From: Heloderma charlesbogerti
Lineage: Eukaryota; Chordata; Lepidosauria; Squamata; Helodermatidae
Assembly: GCA_026122225.1 (NCBI GenBank)
Contig: JANEZZ010000739.1
Span: forward strand, 2,542,001 to 2,606,000
Reading direction: 5' to 3'
DNA: 64,000 bases
The first letter of the stretch is position 1, and each line of letters starts with the position of its first letter. The position numbers and the translations under genes are program-made. Below, in pieces: positions 23,901-37,500 of this stretch. Under the pieces are notes generated by a model that was not told where the DNA came from, did no database searches, and worked only from the letters and a program-made list of their open reading frames with translations.

Positions 23901-26900
23901 ATGGATTCTAGTGAATTTGCCCCTCCCCTGGAATCCATGGCAGAAGGGAGCAACCCGCCCCACCACCACGTGGAATCCCCCCAGAACGGAGCCTACCTGG
24001 CTGCGGCTCCAGTGGCGGTGGCGGCAGCAGCGGCTTCGGCCGCTGCCGGTCTGCAGCCACAAATGGCAGCCGCTATGCCGGCCGCCATTTGCGTCCCTGC
24101 CAAGCCGTGATAGGCTACGTAAGTATCTATGTAGCCTATCACAGCTCAGAGCAGGGACGCAAATGGTGGCTGCTACGCCATTTGTGTCCCTCCTCTGAGC
24201 TGTGATAGGCTACTTAAATATTTACGTAGCCTATCACGCCAAAAGTGGGGATGCAAATGGCAGCCGCTATGCCCTTTGCGTCCCCAGTCTGAGCCGTGAT
24301 AGGCTACGTAAATATTTATGCAGCCTATCATGGCTCAGAGAAGGGATGCAAATGGCGGCCGCTACACCGGCCACCATTTGTGTCCACAGACCTGCCGCAG
24401 CTGGATGCCCGGCTGCGGATGTACCCAGCTGGCGGCTCCACCGAGTCGCCATAGGCCAAAGCGAGCCTGGGAGGTTTTGGGGGGGAGGGACGTCGCGCCT
24501 ACCCCCCACCGCAGATGCCCCGGACGAAACAGATAAGTGTTTTCGTACATCCCTAAAATGTGCTCAACATAAGCACTATTTAACAGGCTGTAACAGTGGC
24601 AACTTATTCAGATTGATTTTAATGTCTGTGCAATTGTAGACCTCATAAGTAGGGATGTCAGAGAATTCCGACATGGACTTCAGTGAGGCTGGATTCTTTA
24701 GAATACAGTGCCCTGGAATCCATGGCGGAATGGCCCCCCCCCCCATGGAATCCCCTCGGGATGGGTGGTGGTGGCGGCAGCGGCAGCAGCGGCTCCGGCT
24801 GGTCTCCCAGCCACTGCCGGGCTGCTGTGGCCACCATTTGTGTGGCTGGCTTTGTTGACGTAGTATTTACATAGCCTATCACGGTAAAGAGCATGGGCGC
24901 AAATGGTGGTCGCTACCCCATTTGTGCCACTGCTCTTTGCCATTTGTGTCCCTGCCTTTTGCCATGATAGGCTAGGTAAATACTTATGCTATGCCTATCA
25001 TGGCTTACTGCAAGGAGGCAAATGGCAGCCGCTACTACGGCTGCCATTTGCAGCTGCAGCAGCCTGGCCGCGGTCAGAACTCTGGCTGCAGCTGGCCCCG
25101 ACTGGCGGCTCTGCGGGGCCACTGTGGAGTGGAGCCGGCTGGGGAGGATTCTGGGGGGAGGGACGGAGTGCCCACTGGAACAGAGGCAGGTAAGACTGTC
25201 ATGCATCCCTACTCATAAGGTAGAATACAGATGCTTGGTTTCCAGCTGAACTGGTGTCACTGGTATAAGCAACACAATTATGAGGCTTATACTGGTGGAA
25301 CCTCTGTGTGTGTGTGTGCATAAGCTAAAGGGGAACTCCCACACCGCTTTAATTTCTTTGTAATTCTATTGTTGTACCCCACCTATGTATGTTGAATATG
25401 ACAGATGATGTCAAATAGGTTTAAACAAACAATTCGTGCTACATCTTGCGTGCTTTCTACTGTCTCACCTGGTTGAACATCCTGGGCCACACAATGCTTT
25501 TATCATGGACTGTTAACCTTTTTCCAGGAGGGGCTACTGGATTGAACATTCCCACTTTAACTCTCACAAAAGACTGATTGGGGAAAATTATCCAGTTTGT
25601 AACGTCAAATCCTGTGACTGTATCTCCATTTTCATCAAACTGTATCATCTCTCCTGCGCTGTTGTTGAATAAGATGCTCCTTAGAAAGGGATGGAGCTAA
25701 ATTCAAAGAGGAAAAGATACTAATGGACAACCAAGTATTTTCACAATTACATCGACAAGTAGCTATCTTAGATATGTGGAGCTTATTTTGGATATGTCTC
25801 GCTCCTGCTTCCTAAATGCTTTAAGTTCTGTGGCTGGACAGATGCAAAATCTTTCCTTTGAGGGAAACTGGGGTTTTCTGCCCCAGTTCCTAACTATGTA
25901 GAAAAAAAAAAAGATTTGTGGCAGACCATTTTGGGTAACTGGGGGTTGAGGCATGTCCTCCTGCTCCATTCTGTTTTAATGTGATTCTCCAGAAAAATAA
26001 GTTACTCACAGAAATGGAGAGGAGAGGGATGAGTCCCACACTGGAGGCCTTCAAGACGAGGCTGGACAGCCATTTGTCAGGGATACTCTGACTTGGATTC
26101 CTGCACTGAGCAGGGGGTTGGACTCAATGGCCTTGTAGGCCCCTTCCAACCCTACTATTCTATGACAACTCTAATATAAAAATAAAAACAAAATTTAAAT
26201 AAAATATTACAAACAAGGTTAAAAACATATATAAACAGTCCTCAAGTATACCCTACATACCTGTTATTATAATTGGTATCTATACCAGGCTATACAAATT
26301 TTGTAATGCCCCTATCCCATACGTGTTCATCGATCTCTTTAATCAGTTTGTAATATTTTATAAAAAAAACCTTTGGTTTTTAAATTTTATATTAGAATTG
26401 ATGTTTCACACAGACACACACACATACACACACACACTCACACGCACACACTTTCCTATAACCTCTACCATTTGGTGGTTTTTGTGTGGTTTAGGGTATT
26501 ACCTTTTCTCTGAGAGGAGGCAATGAGTGACATGATCTCTCTTTCCCCTAACCCTTAACGCTAATAACTCATATACTGTGCCTTTAAGAAAGGCTCCATT
26601 GAGAAGCTGGGAAGAGGTACACATGTAGCTTTTGTGGCTTTTAATGTCTAGAGGACAGAATACATCTGGTACAGGCTTACCGTCTCCACAGCCACTTCCC
26701 TATCCCCCCAAATAAGAGATGTGCTTTTGATTGAAAATACCTCCCATGCAAGCACATTCCAGGGCTCCAGCTTTCTTCCAGACCCCCGTAATTTCTGTTT
26801 GGATCTTGAGACATGCATGGAATGTAGAGCATGTGCCACAGCAAGGGCAGCATTGTACACATTGTAGCTGTAACCAGTCATACCCATTTCAAAGAAAGTT

Positions 26901-28349
26901 CCAGGGAGGCTCTCCAGTTTCTCCTCTCCACTGCAGTCTTTCTGGAATACTCCACTCTCAAAGGGTCTTTTCAATGAACAGTTGAAGGTCTTCTCCCAGA
27001 ATACCTTCATGAAGCCATCTTCTTTTGCCCAGGAAGGATTTACACTCTGAAGAAATTGCCTGAATCCTAATGGTTCCTTTGAGTGAATGGCAAAGGATAG
27101 CATGCCATGGAGGGACTGAATGTCATGATGTCTTAATGCAGTGCTTTCTGTGAAATCCCAATATGTGGTCATAATCCATACCTTATTTATAGGTGAGTCC
27201 AGCACAGCCCTCTGAAGAAACAAGCTTATTTTAAATATAGATGTATTTGCGGTATCAGCAAGAAACACATTGGCTTTGGTTTCCATGAAAGCTGAATTTT
27301 CTCCCCATTCATTATACAACAACCCTGCCTTTTCACCACGTTTTTTGAAGTCTTGGAATTTTTCTATAAAGGCAACACAGATGCCTCCCTGTGAAAGCAT
27401 TGGCAGTAATTTCTGCAAACGGCGTTCTCCATGGATATTATCCACAGTAAAGAGCCCGATCCATGTCCAGTTGAATTGCACAAGTAACTGGACAATCCCT
27501 TGGTACTGATGAGCATCATTTGGGACCATCTGGTATAAATACCAGAATAGAGATTTGTCACCCCATGCTGGGGAAAAAGGTCCAGTAGTGAGCTGAAAGA
27601 GAAGGCAGATGTATTTTATGGATGGACAAGTAACTGGGCAATCCCAATATACTGATGAGCCTCATTTGGGACTATCTGGTATTAAGAATGGAATCACAAT
27701 TTGTCCCTCCAGGCTAGGCAAAAAGGGCCAGAAGTGAGCTGAAATCATATGGATAAAAAGCTTCATGGATAAATGTGGGCTAGAACTCAAAAACCACAGG
27801 TTAAGTTTTAGATAAATGAAGGTCATAGAAATGGCTCATGTACATCTTCTTCCCTGACATGCTCGTTGAATGTACAGTGGTTTTTTACAAAATGTATTCA
27901 TAGAGCAGCATTTATAGAATCATATTGATTCAGTTATTTGTATTTTGAAAAGATTTCTAAGATGCCCTTCCCTTAATGTCAATGGGCAGTAACCTACAAG
28001 AAAAAAAGTAAGAAAATCAGTATAAAATGACAATAAGAATGATCACAAACTAGACCAGCAGAGAAACAATTCAATGAAGTGGACCAAACCTGTTTAGCTA
28101 GACAATTCACATTCCATTCTGGAATGCAGGGCTGGCTCACCCATGAAGCAGGGCGTGACATCTCTATCAAGGATGGAGCGGGAATAGCGGGAATTTGCAC
28201 CACTCAACTGCTCTCCCCACCCCCATCTCTGCCCCCACGGAACTCTTGTGAAACCCAGCTGAGCTCCTGCAAGACCTGCGTGAACTCCTGGGCAATGGAA
28301 TTGAAGGGGGGGGGGCTGTCACACACCAAAATTACAATCATTTTGAATA

Positions 28350-28390
<41 letters not shown>

Positions 28391-28443
28391 TTGAAAGACC
28401 ATAAATCCCTTTAAAAATTCCCAGCTTCTCAAACAACTATAAC

Positions 28444-28504
<61 letters not shown>

Positions 28505-31500
28505 CTCAGACACCTGTAGCATGCATATATATATATACACACACACACACCCCTACATAATTAAAAAGTAAATATCAAAATAGTTGTACCTAATAACTAA
28601 TTATTAGTGCCTTTAATCTTTCCTCAATAGGTAATTAAAAATATTTTAGACCTAAAGTTAAATTGGGGTGGAGAGCAGCATCCCTTCCATTATTGGGCTG
28701 AGAATGTTCATGTTTAATATATGTTGCTTATCTCTTACAAATTGACAATTTTAAAGGAATTTGGGGTCATTTTTTTTTAAAAGTACTATTTTCACTTAGT
28801 TAAAATTGCTGGGAGAAAAGGTTAATGGCCTCCTCCTCCCCTTATAGCCACCACTATCCTCCAGTCACTACTCCTAGAAGAACTATATGAACAGAGCTTT
28901 CAGATGCATAGTAACCTAACCACTGCCTGGGAAGTATTCCAGAACTAACTTCTGAGCTGCTTCCTCAACTTGTTTTTGTCAGAAGCCTGGAACAGAATGA
29001 AATATTAATACAAAACAACATGAGCTGATAGTTCTGTTCAGAACAAAACATAAAATACTATGCCCTGCACCGCTGTAATGTTATGCACAGTCAAGAGTGC
29101 AAGAGCCATTACACTAACTGACTTCAGAGTGAAAATGCGCACAACTGAAAGAAGGCCCATGAGGCACACCTCAGAAACAGCCAATGTGGGGTAAAGATTA
29201 TGACCAGAAGTTCTGTTGTAATGGGTGACCTTTATAGGAAGAAATGATTGAAAAGTTGCCCTTGAATATTTGGGATAGATAGCCACAGGCTTTTTTTTTT
29301 AAGTGTGGCCAGGCAAGCAGAAAAAGGAGGAATTTAGCCGGGAATGTGTGTTCTAAGGCAGCTTATCTATGACTGGAGGAAAGTGGGGGGAGGGGGGAAC
29401 CCATTTCACACACAGGAAAACTGAGGCTGCAGGCAATTGAAGTCCATGCTGAGAATGGTTACATAATCACAGGGTTGAAAATAATATTTTTTTGAAGACA
29501 GCAAATCAGCAAATACACACCATGAGGAACTTGGTTAGAAATATATGGTCTCAGGCATTACTTTGCACCACCAAAAGAAGGGAAAGAGTAAAAACAGACT
29601 GAGAAGCAACACCTAGCACCACAGAATGGAGGCCCATTAATTACTTAAGGCAAGTATAATGGAAGACAAAAAAAGCCCCAATTCAAAACCAGTTCCGATC
29701 ACCCAGCCCATCTCCACCCCAATTTATCCAGTATAGTAACTTTTTATAGCAATTTCTAGCAGAGGCCACTTAAAGATTGTTTTTGAGTACTGGGGCAGGG
29801 AGTTGGGCGTGGGGGAGAGAGAGATGGTGTAAACAGGATGGGTACAAAGATTATTGTTGCAGTTTACAACCCAGCACCACCTATGGATTTTTCTAGACAC
29901 CCACAACAGAGACTGGAAAGATTTTTAAATGAAGAACATGCCAGTATAACTATGAAAAAATAAATAGTGATGTTCTGGTCTCCCTCTCCCTCTCCCACCT
30001 CTCCCCCCCGCCCACTTTCTACACGTGAAGAAGGGTAGAGTGGAAATAAAGCAGATACTGTGCCTCAGTCACTCCACCCACTCCATTCAACTGGGCTTGG
30101 ACCCCCCAACACACCCACAGTGGCTCTGATTGGCCACTCACTGGCCAGCCAGCCACCTCCATTTACTGGCCGGCCAGCCAGCCTCCTTCCTCTGTGCAGC
30201 CCTGCCCCTTTCATCCCAAACCACCCATCCCTTGTGGAGAGAAGGGACCATCTTAATTGCCCAGCTCATGCTAACAGCCTGAGCTGACCCCATTTTTTGT
30301 GGCGTTTCCCCTCTCAATTAGGGGGGCTAGCCCTGCATGGTGCTGGGCACCAGGCAGACTCCAAAGCCTTTGTGGGCCAGGAAAAGGCCCTGGAGCAGCA
30401 GGAATGTTCTGAGCATGTGCAAGAATGTTTGTTTGTTTGTTTGTTTGTTTAAAAAATGCTCTCCTTCCCTTGGCTCATGTGAATAGCTTGCATTTTGTTA
30501 AAATAAAATAAAATAGCTCTTGTCTGGGGAGGGGGCTGCTGCATGGGGGCCCAGGACAAACTGCCCCCTTTGCTCCCCCTGCCCCCAGCAGGCCTGGCTG
30601 GGGCAAATCAAAACATGTTCACCTGGAACCAAAATGATAGTAGAGTTGGCTCCAGGTGTCCCTCCCTGTAGCAAGGGCAGGGTGGGACGACGGGGGGGAT
30701 TGTATAAACCAGGTGACTTGACAGAAAAGGTCTTCTCTCTGGCCCAACCTTTCTAATTTCAGTTAGGGATATTAGGGAGAGAGACGGTATTTTGGCAAGC
30801 TTATGTTACAGACCCCAATTCTTTAGCTTCTCAGTCTTTAAGGCATGAAGGTCTCTATAGATAAGTGCTTTTACCATTAATTGGACCTGGAGACAGATTG
30901 ACAGTTAATGTAGCTATTGGGGAGCAGGTGATTGGAATGTATTACAATAGCCCTGACTCATCTGCTCTGGTTTCCTGTTCACCTCGGAGCCCAAAGTGCT
31001 GGTTTGACCTACGCAGCTCTTCATGGCCTGGTGTCTTGGGAGTTCATGAAACACGGATTCCCTCATGTGCTTACCCATGGCCAATGAGGCCTGGGTTTGC
31101 CTGTCCCCTTTTCCAGAGCTTTGTAGGCTGGCCACTAGGGAGAGGAACTTCTTGGAGATGCCACCTGGGTATGTAGTGCCCTCCCAAGGGAAGATCACCT
31201 CCTAACAAAATTGTATTACTTTCAGTAACAGATTAAGACTTTTGCTGTTGTCATTTCTGCTCCCCAGGATTTTAATCTACAATATTCAATCCCCATGACA
31301 CTTTCTGAGGTTCGAGGGTCTGCATTTATTAAGGGGTCTTAGCTCTTCATTTCTGCTGTATTATATTATGTTGCCATTTGTGCTGCTTTTTATTGTGCTG
31401 GCTGTGTGTTCTCTTTTATATTGTTGTATATTTTATATTGTTTGCCGCCTTCTTTTATTGATTGGCATCTCATGAATATAAATACAAATAATAATCACAA

Positions 31501-34500
31501 GAAAAGGAACTGGCAAGATATATTTAGCATGACCATTCCCAGTCCCAATGAGAAACCTCGATGCTGCAATCTGTAATGTGCAAAGTCTTCAAAGGTAGTC
31601 TCAAGTATCATGTGTTATAGTATCCCATCCTAGAGGTTAGGAATGGATGGATAACAGTGGCCAGGCTATTTTTTTTCTCTAGGAGATATTGTAGTTTGCT
31701 CACCAGCCTAAGTTAATTAACATTATTGTGTATGCCACAGGATGAAATGTGCATTCATTTCAAAAACAAATGATGAAATGAGTGTATCATCATTTGTATT
31801 GCACTTTAAGGTAAAACAAATGTACAAAACAAATGAGAACAATGAATGTGAAAACAAGGACATTCATTTTCAGATTTGGTTTTGGAAAATCTGATTAAAT
31901 TTGGCATGGAGTATTCCTTGGGGAAATAGTAGAAAACCTGAATGCAAGACACTGAAATTACAAGGTGTGCGTTCTTGACATTTTGGGTTTTGTGCTATAG
32001 AGTTCTGTGTTTCCGGGACGGTTCTGATTAGATTCCGGGGCTGTGGTGCAGCTAGGGCTGGTCTTTGGTGTCTAAGTGCCAGCCCCCCTCCCAAATGACC
32101 ATTCAGAGTGCAGCAGGTGATGGGGACACAGGAAAGCAAAGCAGACCCTGCATCAGCACCTGGTGGGAGTGGAAGCTAGCTGTGGTGATGGTGGAGCCAG
32201 CTTAAGCAACCTGGGGAATTGGGAAGGGTTATGTGCTTCTATGATTTAATTGAGTGGGGGGGGGACACAAAAGTGTTGCAATGATTCAGAGAGGAGGGAT
32301 TTTGGAGGGATCCTGAAAGAGATTGATTGTGGTTTTTCATGTGGTTGCAGTGAAGAGGAGAAGAGCAGGACTTGTGTCTATGCATGGATGTGTACTGCTG
32401 ACAAATACTCACTGTCTGCCTAATTTTCTCTTCTCTCTGGGGCACAGTGGTCAAACACCAGAGGAAACTGGCACCTATAGGATTCACAGTGGTCAGATGC
32501 CAAATGTCAACACTTGCTTTTCTTTGCCTTGGCTTCCTTCTCATCCAAATACCAATTAAACACAGACTACTTCTTTTGCCTTGTGGGAACAGTGAGTGCC
32601 TATCTTGTCTGCCTGGATCTGTAAATCTATGGGGAAGGGTGTCAATGGCCATAAGGCTGCCACTGGCCTGGCTAGCCCCAAAGGACAAGTAAATGGCTTT
32701 TACTTGTCCTTTGTGAGCACAAGGTGACTGAGTCTCAACACACAAAATAACTCGTTTGAGTGCAGTTTTCTGAGCCAACAAAAACGTATTCCTCTTCTCT
32801 TCGCTCTCACTCTGCCAGCCATTTCCCCATCCCTTTTTCTCTCACAGTCATACCCTAGATCTCTACCTAAACTCTGACTGGGTTTGCACAACATGCTAAT
32901 CCACACTCAGTGATTGAGTGTGGGCTGTTGTTGAACCATGGGTTGTTGGTTGAACCATGGGTTATTTCTGCCATTTTGGGATGAAGAAGCCAGCTCAGGT
33001 CTACAAACCTACCTGTGGAACCTTGTAAGTCTCCAAGATTGTGCTTATCTCAAGAGAGATGAGAGAGTAAATTCCCCCAATGATGGCTATCAGATTGTTC
33101 TGCACATCACACTTGTAATTGGGATGAAACCTCTGCATTGTAGAAAGTAGACTAAGGGTGCCCATGTAGGTCATCTGTGGGTTGTAGAAGCTCTCATGGA
33201 TGCGAAACCCAAGTGTGATATTAAGCAGGATGGTGGGATTTTCGTTGATCTCCTTTACAGCGAAAACCAAGGCTAAGATATGCTGGTAGTTCTTTGACAT
33301 CACACTGTAATGAAAGATACACACCAAGTCATAAAGAGATCACAATACCTGAAGAATTTTAGATAGTTTTGTATAGCCAAGTTTACCTCTGATAGGGCCT
33401 TATTAGCCCTCCTGAATTATGTGTAGAAGCACAATTCAACATTGCATGGCGTTATTTTAGTTCCCTGCCGCTCCTGAAATTCTTCCTGTAATAACTCAGT
33501 CCCTGGCATACCACCCCCACCCCCACACAAAAAAAGGTCAAAACTGATTATGTAAACCACTTGCACCATAAAACATATGTATGAAAGAATAGGAAAAAAA
33601 AATGGGCTGACATCCCCTTTTGATTTACAGTGTATTTTAAATGTATGCGTCAGTTGTGTGCATCTCTGGAATGCAGGCATTCTACTGCCATTGATTAAAG
33701 TATATTTTTGTGCACCTTTAAAAAATACACATTCTTTCATGCACAGTTTTGAAATGCACATTGATTGAAATAATTTGAGCTCTCTAATGCTCTTTCAATA
33801 CAGCCTATAACAATATTGTCCCTGGTATAATCCCCCGAAAGAAAGTTACAGCTGATACACGTTGCCCTTATTTTCGCCGTAGTCTACGTAAATCTTTACG
33901 TAGACTACAGGGACCAAATAAGGAACGCAAATGGCGGCTCCCTATGTGGGCCACGATTTGCGTACGTGCTTTTTTTTCCCCCCAAAGTCACCCGTGATAG
34001 GCTACATGACGATTTACGTAACCTATCACAGCTGACTTTGGAAATCTAGCCGTGATATGCTACGTTAATCGTTACGTAGCCTATCAGGGGGTGGTTTTGT
34101 TTTTTGTTATTTTCGCAGCCGGGTAGACGGGGTGCTTCAACCTGGCCTGAATTTCGCCGGCGAGGAATGGGGCGCCTCCGCCTGGCCTGAATTTCGGCCG
34201 GGCGAGGTGGGGCGCCTCCCCCCCCTCGCATGAACTTCGGGGGGAGAAGCGATGCGCCTTCCCCCCACCGCAAAGCAAGCTTCGAGGACAGGTAAGGGAC
34301 TTCCGTCCATCCCTAAAAAAAAGAAGATCATGGCATCTGGCCCCATCACTTCCTGGCATATAGAAGGGGAAGAAATGGAAGCAGTGACAGATTTTATTTT
34401 CTTGGGCTCCAAGATCACCGCAGACGGTGACTGTAGCTATGAAATTAAAAGACACTTGCTGTTTAGGAGGAAAGCTATGGCAAACCTAGACAGCATAGTA

Positions 34501-37500
34501 AAAAGCAGAGACATCACCTTTCCGACAAAGGTCTGCATAATCAAAGCTATGGTTTTCCCAGTAGCAACATATGGCTGTGAGAGCTGGACTATAAGGAAGG
34601 CTGAGCGCCGAAGAATCGATGCTTTCGAACTGTGGTGCTGGAGAAGACTCTTATGTGTCCCCTGGACTGCAAGGAGGTCAAATCGGTCTATCCTAAAGGA
34701 AATCAACCCTGAGTGCGCATTGGAAGGACAGATACTGAAGCTGAAGCTCAAATATTTTGGCCACCTAATGCGAAGAGAAAACTCCCTGGAAAAGACCCTG
34801 ATGCTGGGAAAGACTGAAGGCAAAAGGAGAAGGGGACAGCAGAGGAGGAGATGGCTAGATAGCATCACCGATGCAATGAATATGAACCTGAGCACACTCC
34901 GGGAGAGAGCGGAGGACAGGAAGGCCTGGTGTGCTATGGTCCATAGGGCCACGAAGAGTCGGACATGCCTTAATGACTGAACAACAACAACTATTACGCT
35001 TTCCCCACTTTTCCTCATATGTGATGAATTTCTAGGTAGTACTTCCTGTTCTTGGTTTCCTCTGGATCAGAGGGCACCAGAGACTTTACTGGAATTTAAA
35101 CAAGAAAATATTTTATGTACAATATACAGTTCATTGGGATATAGGTGGATCCAAGAAGACTTTGTTGAAAGTAGAAGTTCTGTCATCCCAAATGAGGGCC
35201 TGAGGGAGTGGAGTGACATCCTTCAGCCCCTTCGCACTTTTCTCTTCCTGCTTGACTTTTTTCACAGTCATCTAATGTCTGTCACCCTAGTGTTAGCTCC
35301 AGGGCTGTCACTTTCACAAACCACTCTGATGGATTTCTCAATAAAAAACACAGAGGAACCCACAATTATCTCCTAACCATTAGCTCCCTTTGAAGAATCA
35401 TCAGCATCCATCTGAAGGTGTTAACGAAGGATCTGCCTAGGAAAGGAGATGATCAGCCAGCTGCTTTAATACCAAGTAAAGAAGAGTTTGCATTTGTAAA
35501 GTGATTTACTGTGCTTGCGTCTGCTTCATATACATTGTCCAAGGAATCCTTACAATGATCCTGTTATGTAGACTAGAACTGGACACCAACTGGAAAGGTT
35601 TTAAAACAGGATTTAATTTAACTAATTTAGAGAGCAATCCTATGGCCCTAGATAGCAATTTGGGGGACAAAGGAGTGTTCCATTTCTGGGATCTGACATC
35701 AGAAACAGGGCTCCAACCTTGGAGCCCAGAAATTGTGTTCCCCCCTCCCCCTAGTAGCCAGTGTAGTTCTGGCTATGTCTCTGCACTTGGAAATGGAGCA
35801 CGGAGATGGGGAAAAGGGGGGATGTCCTGGGGCAGGGAGGGGAGGAGACTGGGGAAGCTGTGTTATGTTCAAAAAGACAAGCATTCATCAAAAGGCACTT
35901 CTTAACTTTGGCAAAGTATCATCAGCAGAGTGAGGGCGGGGAAATTCCGATCGATCCAAATGCACTCAAACCTCTGAAATAGTGTATCTATTTCGCTAAC
36001 AGAAGTAAGTATTAAAACAAACAATTTACTTTGGGGAAAATACTGTGGTAGCACAATTGCATTGTAGACACCAGAAAAATAAACTATTTAAGCCTTCAGT
36101 AAAAACTTGGATTGTGGGGAGATGAGATGAGTTCTCATCGAGACTGGCTCATCACACTGCAATGAAAGTTACGTGCCATGTAATAAAATAATACCAATAG
36201 CTGAAGCATTTTAGACAGTTTGTTATAGCCATGATTAGCTATGATGGGGCATTGGTTGCTCTCCTGAATTATGTGTAGAAGTGGTATTCAAGATGACATG
36301 GCAGTATTTTAGCTCTCTGCTGCTCCTGGAAGTCTTCCTGTAATAACACAGTCCCTGGCATAACCCCTGAAAACAAAGTCAAAACTGAGTTATTAAACTG
36401 CTTGCACAGTAGAAGATATACGTGGAAGAAGAAGGAGGAGGAGGAGGAGGAGGAGGGGGAGGAGGAGAAGGAGGAGGAGGACAACAACAACAACCTTGAG
36501 TTAAAATCCATGGAGACGATTTGGTCAAATGCAAACTCTAATGTGGAATTGGCTTAAATACATCAGTTCTGACATTGCTACAGGGGTCTATGCCACAGGC
36601 AGTTCTATAATGCACATTGTCACCACCCTGCATGTCTTCCTATCAAAGAATACATAGCCAAAGTCACGTGGAAATGGTAGATATTAAGTCCTTTGAACAT
36701 TTAAGAAAACAGATATTATGACACTTTCCCCACACAGTGGATTTCTATGTAGTGCTGCCTGTTCTTGGTTTCCTATGGATCAGAAAGCGTTGGAGACTTA
36801 CGGCATGGTTTTAAAAGAAAACATTTTATTTACAATATACAGTTGCCTGGGACATGAGTGGAGGCAACAATGAATTTCTTGAAAGCAGAAATTCTGCCAC
36901 CACATAGCAGGGCCTCTGGGAGAGAAGTGGGCAAGTGGCATCCTTCAGCCACCTCACAGTTCTCTGCTCCTGTCTGACATTTTTCATAGTCATCTGATGT
37001 CTGTCTATGTTAGCTACAGGGGTGTCACTTTCCCCAAGCTCTGATCGATTTCTCAGTAAAAGAAAACAAAAAACAACCCACAAAGACATATCATCTCCTA
37101 AGCATTAGCTGTTTCTTTATGAGCAGGTCAGCATCACGTTTGTTCACTGCAAACGTTGATTGTCTGTTCAGGTAGAATTATACAACCATTTAAAAAGATC
37201 ACGAGGAGAGACACAGGGGGTGCAAAAGGGGTCCCAGCCACAATCCTTTCTATTTGTCAGCCAGGGAAGGAAATGGAACTCCAACCAAATGTGTTTGAAA
37301 TACATCCAGTTAGCACTCACACACAGCACACAAGGAAGGACGGAGGCTAGATTTCATACATATTTAAGTCGGAAATTGCCAAGGAAATCCAACATAGTCA
37401 CATTTGAATTCAAAAGCGAAAACTTCTCTAAAATGAGAGAACTGGTATAAAGGAAATTGAAAAGGGTGTCAAGAGGGTTAAATACCTACAAACTGCTTGG

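Larger units (their letters stand above)
27593..29100. other. V2R intron 2, first part, unrecognised
   Basis: 27600-27740 contains a decayed tandem copy of the exon 3 start region (AACTGGGCAATCCCAATATACT / GATGAGCCTCATTTGGGAC resembles 27486-27530). It is followed by AT-rich DNA with microsatellites listed separately. No other gene. Confidence 0.5.

Noticed and set aside
23879..24555. Regularly spaced palindromes resembling a CRISPR array
   Set aside because: The units are inverted-repeat modules of a eukaryotic transposon with TIRs; spacing and 'spacers' are themselves repeated, and the host is a vertebrate.
26648..26740. Extension of the V2R exon 3 frame past 26741
   Set aside because: A consensus donor and the conserved AWE-LHPFL junction with exon 4 place the exon end at 26741; the extension is intron.
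29038..29286. 82-codon frame also open in the duplicated copy at 42817-43344
   Set aside because: Conserved only because the intron DNA is duplicated; no known protein pattern, and the copies differ by ordinary substitutions.
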